Shown here: positions 51,062 to 62,396 of the stretch, one piece after another
Layout of the letters: the number at the start of each line of letters is the position of its first letter
How positions within the stretch are numbered: position 1 is the stretch's first letter
DNA from: Anaspis maculata
Taxonomy: Eukaryota > Arthropoda > Insecta > Coleoptera > Scraptiidae
DNA length: 64,000 nucleotides
Reading direction: 5' to 3'
Assembly: GCA_949128115.1 (NCBI GenBank)
Contig: OX421968.1
Span: 6,696,001 to 6,760,000, forward strand
Program-made: the position numbers and the translations under genes
Notes under the pieces: model-generated
Told to the model about the DNA's origin: nothing
Seen by the model: the letters and a program-made list of their open reading frames with translations, nothing else
Database searches by the model: none

Positions 51062-53589
51062 TAGAAGAAAAGACACAATAGTTATCCAAAAAATTCAGGT
51101 TTCAACCCACGTGACTTCAGGCTTCAACCCACGTGACTTCAGGCTTACACCCACGTGACTTCAGGCTTCAACCCACGTGACTTTTGAAACGATCGGTCAC
51201 CACTTTTGGAGTTGGCAGCTACTTGTTCCAAACCAAACATCTGACGAACGAACACAAATATCAAAAAACTAAAGACACAATTGTTATCCAAAAAGTTCAG
51301 GTTTTTACCCACGTGACTTCAGGCTTCAACCCACGTGACTTTTAAAACGATCGGTCACCACTTTTGATGTTGGCAGCTACTTGTTCCAAACGCAACATCT
51401 GACGAACGAACACAAATATAGAAGGAAAGACACAATTGTTATCCAAAAAGTTCAGGCTTCAACCCACGTGACTTCAGGCTTCAACTCACGTGACTTTTAA
51501 AACGATCGGTCACCACTTTTGATGTTGGCAGCTACTCTTTCTAAACGCAACATCTGACGAACGAACACAAATATAGAAAAAAAGACACAATTGTTATCCA
51601 AAAAGTTCAGGTTTGAACCCACGTGACTCCAGGCTCCAACCCACGTGACTTCAGGCTCCAACCCACGTGACTTTTAAACCGATCGGTCACCACTTTTGAT
51701 GTTGGCAGCTATTTGTTCCAAACGCAACATCTGACGAACGAACACAAATATAGAAGAAAAGACACAATTGTTATCCAAAAAGTTCAGGTTTCAACCCACG
51801 TGACTTCAGGCTTCAACCCACGTGACTTCAGGCTTCAACCCACGTGACTTCGGGCTTCAACCCACGTGACTTCAGGCTTCAACCCACGTGACTTTGAAAA
51901 CGATCGGTCACCACTTTTGAAGTTGGCAGCTACTCTTTCCAAACGCAACATCTGACGAACGAACACAAATGTAGAAAAAAAGACACAATTGTTATCCAAA
52001 AAGTTCAGGTTTAAACCCACGTGACTCCAGGCTCCAACCCACGTGACTTCAGGCTTCAACCCACGTGACTTTTAAAACGATCGGTCACCACTTTTGATGT
52101 TGGCAGCTATTTGTTCCAAACGCAACATCTGACGAACGAACACAAATATAGAAGAAAAGACACACTTGTTATCCAAAAAGTTCAGGTTTTAACCCACGTG
52201 ACTTCAGGCTTCAACCCACGTGACTTCAGGCTTCAATCCACGTGACTTGGAAAACGATCGGTCACCACTTTTGAAGTTGGCAGCTACTCTTTCCAAACGC
52301 AACATCTGACGAACGAACACAAATATAGAAAAAAATACACAATTGTTATCCAAAAAGTTCAGGTTTGAACCCACGTGACTCCAGGCTCCAACTGACGTGA
52401 CTTCAGGCTTCAACCCACGTGACTTTTGAAACGATCCGTCACCACTTTTGGAGTTGGCAGCTACTTGTTCCAAACGCAACATCTGACGAACGAACACAAA
52501 TATAAAAGAAAAAGACACAATTGTTATCCAAAAAGTTCAGGCCTCAACCCACGTGACTTCAGGCTTCATCCCTCGTGACTCCAGGCTTCAACCCACGTGA
52601 CTTTTAAAACGATCGGTCACCACTTTTGATGTTGGCAGCTACTTGTTCCAAACGCAACATCTGACGAACGAACACAAATATAAAAGAAAAAAAGACACAT
52701 TTGTTATCCAAAAAGTTCAGGTTTCAACCCACGTGACTTCAGGCTTCAACCCACGTGACTCCAGGCTTCAACCCACGTGACTTCAGGCTTCAACCCACGT
52801 GACTCCAGGCTTCAACCCACGTGACTTCAGGCTTCAACCCACGTGACTTTCAAAACGATCGGTCACCACTTTTGGAGTTGGCAGCTACTTGTTCCAAACG
52901 CAACATCTGACGAACGAACACAAATATCAAAAAACTAAAGACACAATTGTTATCCGAAAAGTTCAAGTTTTTACCCACGTGACTTCAGGCTTCAACCCAC
53001 GTGACTTCAGGCTTCAACCCACGTGACTTTTGAAACGATCGGTCACCACTTTTTATGTTGGCAGCTACTTGTTCCAAACGCAACATCTGACGAACGAACA
53101 CAGATAAAGAAAAAAAGACACAATTGTTATCCAAAAAGTTCAGGTTTGAACCCACGTGACTCCAGGCTCCAACCCACGTGACTTCAGGCTCCAACCCACG
53201 TGACTTTTAAAACGATCGGTCACCACTTTTGATGTTGGCAGCTACTTGTTCCAAACGCAACATCCGACGAACGAACACAAATATAGAAGAAAAGACACAA
53301 TTGTTATCCAAAAAGTTCAGGTTTTAACCCACGTGACTTCAGGCTTCAACCCACGTGACTTCAGGCTTCAACCCACGTGACTTCAGGCTTCAACCCACGT
53401 GACTTCAGGCTTAAACCCACGTGACTTTCGAAACGATCGGTCACCACTTCTGGAGTTGGCAGCCACTTGTTCCAAACGCAACATCTGACGAACGAACACA
53501 AATATAAGAAAAATAAAGACACAGTTGTTATCCAAAAAGTTCAGGCTTCGACCCACGTGACCTCAGACTTCAACCCACGTGACTTCAGG

Positions 53590-54480
53590 CTTCAACCCAC
53601 GTGACTTTTAAAACGATCGGTCACCACTTTTGATGTTGGCAGCTACTTGTTCCAAACGCAACATCTGACGACCGAACACAAATATAGAGAAAAAGACACA
53701 ATAGTTATCCAAAAAGTTCAGGTTTTAACCCACGTGACTCCAGGCTTCAACCCACGTGACTTCAGGCTTCAACCCACGTGACTTTTACAACGATCGGTCA
53801 CCACTTTTGGAGTTGGCAGCTACTTGTTCCAAACGCAACATCTGACGAACGAACACAAATATCAAAAAACTAAAGACACAATTGTTATCCCAAAAGTTCA
53901 GGTTTTCTCCCACGTGACTTCAGGCTTCAACCCACGTGACTTTTAAAACGATCGGTCACCACTTTTGATGTTGGCAGCTACTTGTTCCAAACGCAACATC
54001 TGACGAACGAACACAAATATAGAAGGAAAGACACAATTGTTATCCAAAAAGTTCAGGTTTTAGCCCACGTGACTTCAGGCGTCAACCCACGTGACTTCAG
54101 GCTTCAACCCACGTGACTTCAGGCTTCAACCCACGTGACTCCAGGCTTCAACCCACGTGACTTTTAAAACGATCGGTCACCACTTTTGATGTTGGCAGCT
54201 ACTTGTTCCAAACGCAACATCTGACGAACGAACACAAATATAGAAGAAAATACACAATTGTTATCCAAAAAGTTCAGGTTTTAACACACGTGACTTCAGG
54301 CTTCAACCCACGTGACTTTGAAAACGATCGGTCACCACTTTTGAAGTTGGCAGCTACTCTTTCCAAACGCAACATCTGACGAACGAACACAAATATAGAA
54401 GAAAAGACACAATTGTTATCCAAAAAAATCAGGTTTCAACCCACGTGACTTCAAGCTTCAACCCACGTGACTTCAGGCTT
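53590..54480. repeat. ~0.9 kb mosaic stretch of another higher-order type
   Basis: Between two blocks of the 46 to 56 kb series lies a run with the markers GACGACCGAACAC plus CAATAGTTATCC, TCCCAAAAGTTCAGG and AGGCGTCAACC. These match 40.17 to 41.03 kb at an offset of 13,428 bp (also 31.4 and 33.4 kb). Its presence explains why consecutive blocks are 3,097 bp apart on one side and 4,095 bp on the other. Boundaries are approximate. Confidence 0.75.
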
Positions 54481-54930
54481 CAACCCACGTGACTTTTGAA
54501 ACGATTGGTCACCATTTTTGGAGTTGGCAGCTACTTGTTCCAAACGCAACATCTGGCGAACGAACACAAATATAGAAGAAAAGACACAATAGTTATCCAA
54601 AAAGTTCAGGTTTTAACCCACGTGACTTCAGGCTTCAACCCACGTGACTCCAAGCTTCAACCCACGTGACTTTTGAAACGATCCGTCACCACTTTTGGAG
54701 TTGGCAGCTACTTGTTCCAAACGCAACATCTGACGAACGAACACAGATATCAAAAAAAAAAGACACAATTGTTATCCAAAAAGTTCAGGCTTCGACCCAC
54801 GTGACTTCAGACTTCAACCCACGTGACTCCAAGCTTCAACCCACGTGACTTTTGAAACGATCCGTCACCACTTTTGGAGTTGGCAGCTACTTGTTCCAAA
54901 CGCAACATCTGACGAACAAACACAAATATC

Positions 54931-54969
54931 AAAAAAAAAAAAAAAGAAAAAAAAAAAAAAAAAAAAAAA
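54931..54969. repeat. Longest interrupted A-tract (A15 G A23)
   Basis: Paralogue of the tract at 46475 and the longest of the four. It feeds a spurious lysine-rich open frame at 54845-55054. Confidence 0.9.
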
Positions 54970-57900
54970 GACAATTGTTATCCAAAAAGTTCAGGCTTCA
55001 ACCCACGTGACTTCAGGCTTCAACCCACGTGACTTCAGGCTCCAACCCACGTGACTCCAGGCTCCAACCCACGTGACTTTTGAAACGATCGGTCACCACT
55101 TTTGGAGTTGGCAGCTACTTGTTCCAAACGCAACATCTGACGAACGAACACAAATATAGAAGAAAAGACACAATAGTTATCCAAAAAATTCAGGTTTCAA
55201 CCCACGTGACTTCAGGCTTCAACCCACGTGACTTCAGGCTTACACCCACGTGACTTCAGGCTTCAACCCACGTGACTTTTGAAACGATCGGTCACCACTT
55301 TTGGAGTTGGCAGCTACTTGTTCCAAACCAAACATCTGACGAACGAACACAAATATCAAAAAACTAAAGACACAATTGTTATCCAAAAAGTTCAGGTTTT
55401 TACCCACGTGACTTCAGGCTTCAACCCACGTGACTTTTAAAACGATCGGTCACCACTTTTGATGTTGGCAGCTACTTGTTCCAAACGCAACATCTGACGA
55501 ACGAACACAAATATAGAAGGAAAGACACAATTGTTATCCAAAAAGTTCAGGCTTCAACCCACGTGACTTCAGGCTTCAACTCACGTGACTTTTAAAACGA
55601 TCGGTCACCACTTTTGATGTTGGCAGCTACTCTTTCTAAACGCAACATCTGACGAACGAACACAAATATAGAAAAAAAGACACAATTGTTATCCAAAAAG
55701 TTCAGGTTTGAACCCACGTGACTCCAGGCTCCAACCCACGTGACTTCAGGCTCCAACCCACGTGACTTTTAAACCGATCGGTCACCACTTTTGATGTTGG
55801 CAGCTATTTGTTCCAAACGCAACATCTGACGAACGAACACAAATATAGAAGAAAAGACACAATTGTTAACCAAAAAGTTCAGGTTTCAACCCACGTGACT
55901 TCAGGCTTCAACCCACGTGACTTCAGGCTTCAACCCACGTGACTTCGGGCTTCAACCCACGTGACTTCAGGCTTCAACCCACGTGACTTTGAAAACGATC
56001 GGTCACCACTTTTGAAGTTGGCAGCTACTCTTTCCAAACGCAACATCTGACGAACGAACACAAATGTAGAAAAAAAGACACAATTGTTATCCAAAAAGTT
56101 CAGGTTTAAACCCACGTGACTCCAGGCTCCAACCCACGTGACTTCAGGCTTCAACCCACGTGACTTTTAAAACGATCGGTCACCACTTTTGATGTTGGCA
56201 GCTATTTGTTCCAAACGCAACATCTGACGAACGAACACAAATATAGAAGAAAAGACACACTTGTTATCCAAAAAGTTCAGGTTTTAACCCACGTGACTTC
56301 AGGCTTCAACCCACGTGACTTCAGGCTTCAATCCACGTGACTTGGAAAACGATCGGTCACCACTTTTGAAGTTGGCAGCTACTCTTTCCAAACGCAACAT
56401 CTGACGAACGAACACAAATATAGAAAAAAAGACACAATAGTTATCCAAAAAGTTCAGGTTTTAACCCACGTGACTTCAGGCTTCAACCCACGTGACTCCA
56501 AGCTTAAACCCACGTGACTTTTGAAACGATCCGTCACCACTTTTGGAGTTGGCAGCTACTTGTTCCAAACGCAACATCTGACGAACGAACACAGATATAA
56601 AAAAAAAGACACAATTGTTATCCAAAAAGTTCAGGCTTCGACCCACGTGACTTCAGACTTCAACCCACGTGACTCCAAGCTTCAACCCACGTAACTTTTG
56701 AAACGATCCGTCACCACTTTTGGAGTTGGCAGCTACTTGTTCCAAACGCAACATCTGACGAACAAACACAAATATCAAAAAACTAAAGACACAATTGTTA
56801 TTCAAAAAGTTCAGGTTTTTACCCACGTGACTTCAGGCTTCAACCCACGTGACTTTAGGCTTCAACCCACGTGACTTTTGAAACGATCGGTCACCACTTT
56901 TGATGTTGGCAGCTACTTGTTCCAAACGCAACATCTGACGAACGAACACAAATAAAGAAAAAAAGACACAATTGTTATCCAAAAAGTTCAGGTTTGAACC
57001 CACGTGACTTCAGGCTCCAACCCACGTGACTTAAGGCTTCAACCCACGTGACTTTTAAAACGATCGGTCACCACTTTTGATGTTGGCAGCTACTTGTTCC
57101 AAACGCAACATCCGACAAACGAACACAAATATGGAAGAAGAGACACAATTGTTATCCAAAAAGTTCAGGTTTCAACCCACGTGACTTCAGGCTTCAACCC
57201 ACGTGACTTCAGGCTTCAACCCACGTGACCTCAGGCTTCAACCCACGTGACTTCAGGCTTCAACCCACGTGACTTCAGGCTTAAACCCACGTGACTTTTG
57301 AAACGATCGGTCACCACTTTTGGAGTTGGCAGCCACTTGTTCCAAACGCAACATCTGACGAACGAACACAAATATGAAAAAAATAAAGACACAATTGTTA
57401 TCCAAAAAGTTCAGGCTTCGACCCACGTGACCTCAGACTTCAACCCACGTGACTCCAAGCTTCAACCCATGTGACTTTTAAAACGATCCGTCACCACTTT
57501 TGAAGTTGGCAGCTACTTGTTCCAAACGCAACATCTGACGAACGAACACAAATATCAAAAAAAAATGACGGAATTGTTATCCAGAAAGTTCAGGTTTGAA
57601 CCCACGTGCTCTAGGCTCCAACCCACGTGACTTTAGGCTTCAACCCACGTGACTTTCAGAACGATCGGTCACCACTTTTGATGTTGGCAGCTTCTTGTTC
57701 CAAACGCAACATCTGACGAACAAACACAAATATAGAAGAAAAGACACAATTGTTATCCAAAAAGTTCAGGTTTTAACCTACGTGACTTCAGGCTTCAACC
57801 CACGTGACTTCAGGCTCCAACCCACGTGACTTTGAAAACGATCGGACACCACTTTTGAAGTTGGCAGCTACTCTTTCCAAACGCAACATCTGACGAACGA

Positions 57901-58314
57901 ACACAAATATAGAAGAAAAGACACAATTGTTATCCAAAAAGATCAGGTTTTTACCCACGTGACTTCAGGCTTCAACCCACGTGACTTTTAAAACGATCGG
58001 ACACCACTTTTGAAGTTGGCAGCTACTCTTTCCAAACGCAACATCTGACGAACGAACACAAATATAGAAGAAAAGACACAATTGTTATCCAAAAAGATCA
58101 GGTTTTAACCCACGTGACTTCAGGCTCCAACCCACGTGACTTTTAAAACGATCGGTCACCACTTTTGGAGTTGGCAGCTTTTTGTTCCAAACGCAACATC
58201 TGACGAACGAAACCAAATATCAAAAAAAAATGACGAAATTGTTATCCAAGAAATTCAGGTTTGAACCCACGTGCTCCAGGCTCCAACCCACGTGACTTTA
58301 GGCTTCAACCCACG

Positions 58315-58354
58315 TGACTTTCAACGAACACAAATATCAAAAAACTAAAGACAC
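58315..58354. repeat. Truncated satellite unit, copy 2
   Basis: Same junction TGACTTTCA/ACGAACACAAATATC as at 43911, offset 14,404 bp. Confidence 0.88.
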
Positions 58355-61300
58355 AATTGTTATCCAAGAAATTCAGGTTTTTACCAACGTGACTTCAGGC
58401 TTCAACCCACGTGACTTCGGGCTTCAACCCACGTGACTTTTAAAACGATCGGTCACCACTTTTGATGTTGGCAGCTACTTGTTCCAAACGCAACATCTGA
58501 CGACCGAACACAAATATAGAGAAAAAGACACAATTGTTATCCAAAAAAATCAGGTTTTAACCCACGTGACTTCAGGCTCCAACCCACGTGACTTTTGAAA
58601 CGATCGGTCACCACTTTTGGAGTTGGCAGCTTCTTGTTCCAAACGCAACATCTGACGAACGAACACAAATATCAAAAAAAAATGACGAAATTGTTATCCA
58701 AAAAATTCAGGTTTGAACCCACGTGACTCCAGGCTCCAACCCACGTGACTTCAGGCTTCAACCCACGTGACTTTTAAAACGATCGGTCATCACTTTTGAT
58801 GTTGGCAGCTACTTGTTCCAAACGCAACATCTGACGAACGAACACAAATATAAAAGAAAAGACACAATAGTTATACAAAAAGTTCAGGTTTTAACCCACG
58901 TGACTTCAGGCTTCAACCCACGTGACTTTTAACACGATCGGTCACCACTTTTGGAGTTGGCAGCTACTTGTTCCAAACGCAACATCTGACGAACGAACAC
59001 AAATATCAAAAAACTAAAGACACAATTGTTATCCAAAAAGTTCAGGTTTTCTCCCACGTGACTTCAGGCTTCAACCCACGTGACATTTAAAACGATCGGT
59101 CACCACTTTTGATGTTGGCAGCTACTTGTTCCAAACGCAACATCTGACGAACGAACACAAATATAGAAGGAAAGACACAATTGTTATCCAAAAAGTTCAG
59201 GTTATAGCCCACGTGACTTCAGGCATCAACCCACGTGACTTCAGGCTTCAACCCACGTGACTTTTAAAACGATCGGTCACCACTTTTGATGTTGGCAGCT
59301 ACTTGTTCCAAACGCAACATCTGACGAACGAACACAAATATAGAAGAAAAGACACAATTGTTATCCAAAAAGTTCAGGTTTTAACACACGTGACTTCAGG
59401 CTTTAACCCACGTGACTTTGAAAACGATCGGTCACCACTTTTGAAGTTGGCAGCTACTCTTTCCAAACGCAACATCTGACGAACGAACACAAATATAGAA
59501 GAAAAGACACAATTGTTATCCAAAAAAATCAGGTTTCAACCCACGTGACTTCAGGCTTCAACCCACGTGACTTCAGGCTTCAACCCACGTGACTTTGTAA
59601 ACGATCGGTCACCACTTTTGAAGTTGGCAGCTACTCTTTCCAAACGCAACATCTGACGAACGAACACAAATATAGAAAAAAAGACACAATTGTTATCCAA
59701 AAAGTTCAGGTTTGAACCCACGTGACTCCAGGCTCCAACCCACGTGACTTCAGGCTCCAACCCACGTGACTTTTAAAACGATCGGTCACCACTTTTGATG
59801 TTGGCAGCTACTTGTTCCAAACGCAACATCTGACGAACGAACACAAATATCAAAAAAAAAGACACAATTGTTATCCAAAAAGTTCAGGCTTCAACCCACG
59901 TGACTTCAGGCTTCAACCCACGTGACTCCAGGCTTCAACCCACGTGACTTTTGAAACGATCGGTCAACACTTTTGGAGTTGGCAGCTACTTGTTCCAAAC
60001 GCAACATCTGACGAACGAACACAAATATCAATAAACTAAAGACACAATTGTTATCCAAAAAATTCAGGTTCTAACCCACGTGACTTCAGGCTCCAACCCA
60101 CGTGACTTCAGGCTTCAACCCACGTGACTTTTCAAATGATCGGTCACTACTTTTAGAGTTGACAGCTACTTGTTCCAAAGCAACAACTGACGAACGAACA
60201 CAAATATCAAAAAACTAAAGACACAATTGTTATCCGGAAAGTTCAGGTTTTTACCCACGTGATTTCAGGCTTCAACCCATGTGACTCCAAGCTTCAACCC
60301 ACGTGACTTTTGAAACGATCCGTCACCACTTTTGGAGTTTGCAGCTACTTGTTCCAAACGCAACATCTGACGAACGAACACAAATATCAAAAAAAAAAAA
60401 AAGACACAATTGTTACCCAAAAAGTTCAGGCTTCAACCCACGTGACTCCAGGCTTCAACCCACGTGACTTTTGAAACGATTGGTCACCATTTTTGGAGTT
60501 GGCAGCTACTTGTTCCAAACGCAACATCTGGCGAACGAACACAAATATAGAAGAAAAGACACAATAGTTATCCAAAAAGTTCAGGTTTTAACCCACGTGA
60601 CTTCAGGCTTCAACCCACGTGACTCCAAGCTTCAACCCACGTGACTTTTGAAACGATCCGTCACCACTTTTGGAGTTGGCAGCTACTTGTTCCAAACGCA
60701 ACATCTGACGAACGAACACAGATATCAAAAAAAAAAGACACAATTGTTATCCAAAAAGTTCAGGCTTCGACCCACGTGACTTCAGACTTCAACCCACGTG
60801 ACTCCAAGCTTCAACCCACGTGACTTTTGAAACGATCCGTCACCACTTTTGGAGTTGGCAGCTACTTGTTCCAAACGCAACATCTGACGAACAAACACAA
60901 ATATCAAAAAAAAAAAAAAAGAAAAAAAAAAAAAAAAAAGACAATTGTTATCCAAAAAGTTCAGGCTTCAACCCACGTGACTTCAGGCTTCAACCCACGT
61001 GACTTCAGGCTCCAACCCACGTGACTCCAGGCTCCAACCCACGTGACTTTTGAAACGATCGGTCACCACTTCTGGAGTTGGCAGCTACTTGTTCCAAACG
61101 CAACATCTGACGAACGAACACAAATACCCACTCAGCAAGAAAACATCTCTGTGACATCACTTAGATGTTCAAGTCACAACTGCGATGTTAACAAAAAAAG
61201 TCTCTGCGATGTTAAGTGGACATCTCTGTTACTTCTAATGTCCGGGTAATTAGAACATGAATGAGATATCTCAAAGATGTCCAAATGTGACATACTATCT

Positions 61301-61499
61301 ACATCGCTATTCCACATCTCGTAGATATCACTTTTTGACGTACATGATACGTCGCATTTTGGATGTGTATTTTTAAATAAAAATTAATTTTACACCACTT
61401 TTCAACATAGTTTTATGTCACAGGAGGTTCCGCACCTATTTTTACTAATTTTTACAATCTATACAGCACGTTTTTTCCCTAAGAAAAGTTCTTCTTCTA

Positions 61500-61589
61500 T
61501 GGCGTCCTCCGCAGGATTCGAACCTGGATCCCTACAGGTGATGGTTAGAGGCACTGCTGCCGATTCGTCTAAGCTACCAACTTGTCTAC
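61500..61589 (-). other. tRNA-derived segment, second copy
   Basis: Same as 47066-47155, including the perfect B-box (61514-61524) and 3' CCA; no difference was noticed by eye. It is not likely to be a functional tRNA because the arms pair poorly. Confidence 0.7.
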
Positions 61590-61645
61590 TACAGTATAAT
61601 TAAACAGCGCACTTGATGTTCAGGGATGTTTCTCGGAATATTTCA

Positions 61646-62064
61646 TTAGGACTCCAAACGATACACCGAGCTCAAAAAGCCTCGCTGGGGCTCGAAACGT
61701 TACAGCAAGGCACAAGGGACTCCGTTAGGGCCCCGGACATTACAATAAGACATGAACAGGAGTCATCAAAGTATTTGAAAGCACAATAAAACAAAAAGGG
61801 GCCCATTTTGGGGTTCCGAATAACGCAAAAGCAGACACAAGGGTTCACCAAAGGTGCGAAAGTCACGACAAAATGCAAGAAGGCCCAGTAGGCTTTCGAA
61901 GAACACAAGGAGACACAAACGGGGCACACTAGTTCCGAAAGTCACAAGCACAAGAAGACACAAAAGTTGTTCCAAACGACACTTGAAGACATAAGAGGGC
62001 TTGCAGGGCCTCACACTAAACATGAAGACATAAGGCTGTCCTGGCATCACACACATGGAATAGA
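61646..62064. repeat. Degenerate ~40 bp minisatellite, second copy
   Basis: Duplicate of 47212-47630 with the same array of diverged CGAAA...CACAAG units; no unit gain or loss since the duplication, judging by the equal element length. Confidence 0.65.
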
Positions 62065-62396
62065 GGACAAAACTATTTAATTAATATTTTCCGACACACA
62101 GAGCTTAACGATGACAGCCCGCGTAATTTGAAAAATCTCTCAGTGACTACATCTCATTGACGTCAGTGAGATGTTACACTTCGGCAAGTTGAAAGCAGTA
62201 ACAATGTGATGTCCGGTAGATGTCTCATGTGTGATGTTCAATTTAAGTTCATTTCGAAACATCTCTCAGACATTACATCGTATAACATCGCGGATGAACA
62301 TCACAGAGATGTGGAAGTAACGTTCATTGTGATGTTATTTTGTGACATGATTGAGATCATCTCATTCATGAAACATGACATGCTATGCTGAGTGGG

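Larger units (their letters stand above)
47963..61126. repeat. Satellite array, third segment
   Basis: Same satellite and orientation between the two copies of the TA element. It contains further paralogues of the 46 to 50 kb block (offsets 3,097 and 4,095 bp) and a ~0.9 kb stretch from another higher-order type at about 53.6 to 54.5 kb. It also contains three near-identical units with linker AAAAGAAAAAAAGAC and ACATTTGTTATCC at 49.5 to 50.1 kb, and the left half of 14.4 kb copy 2. No other sequence class was seen. Confidence 0.97.
61127..62396. mobile_element. Non-autonomous TA-inserting DNA transposon with 11 bp TIRs, second copy
   Basis: 1,270 bp, the same length and internal layout as 46693-47962, with terminal inverted repeats at 61127-61137 and 62386-62396 and TA on both sides (61125-61126 and 62397-62398). 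By eye only two substitutions were noticed: CTTCTAATGTCC against CTTCTTATGTCC, and CCCGCGTAATTT against CCCGCGAAATTT. The flanking satellite is also shared at a 14,434 bp offset, so this copy arose by segmental duplication and not by a second transposition. Confidence 0.82.

Noticed and set aside
61127..62396. Second independent transposition of the TA element
   Set aside because: The same satellite position, the same flanks over kilobases and near-identical sequence show that it was copied with the 14.4 kb duplication.
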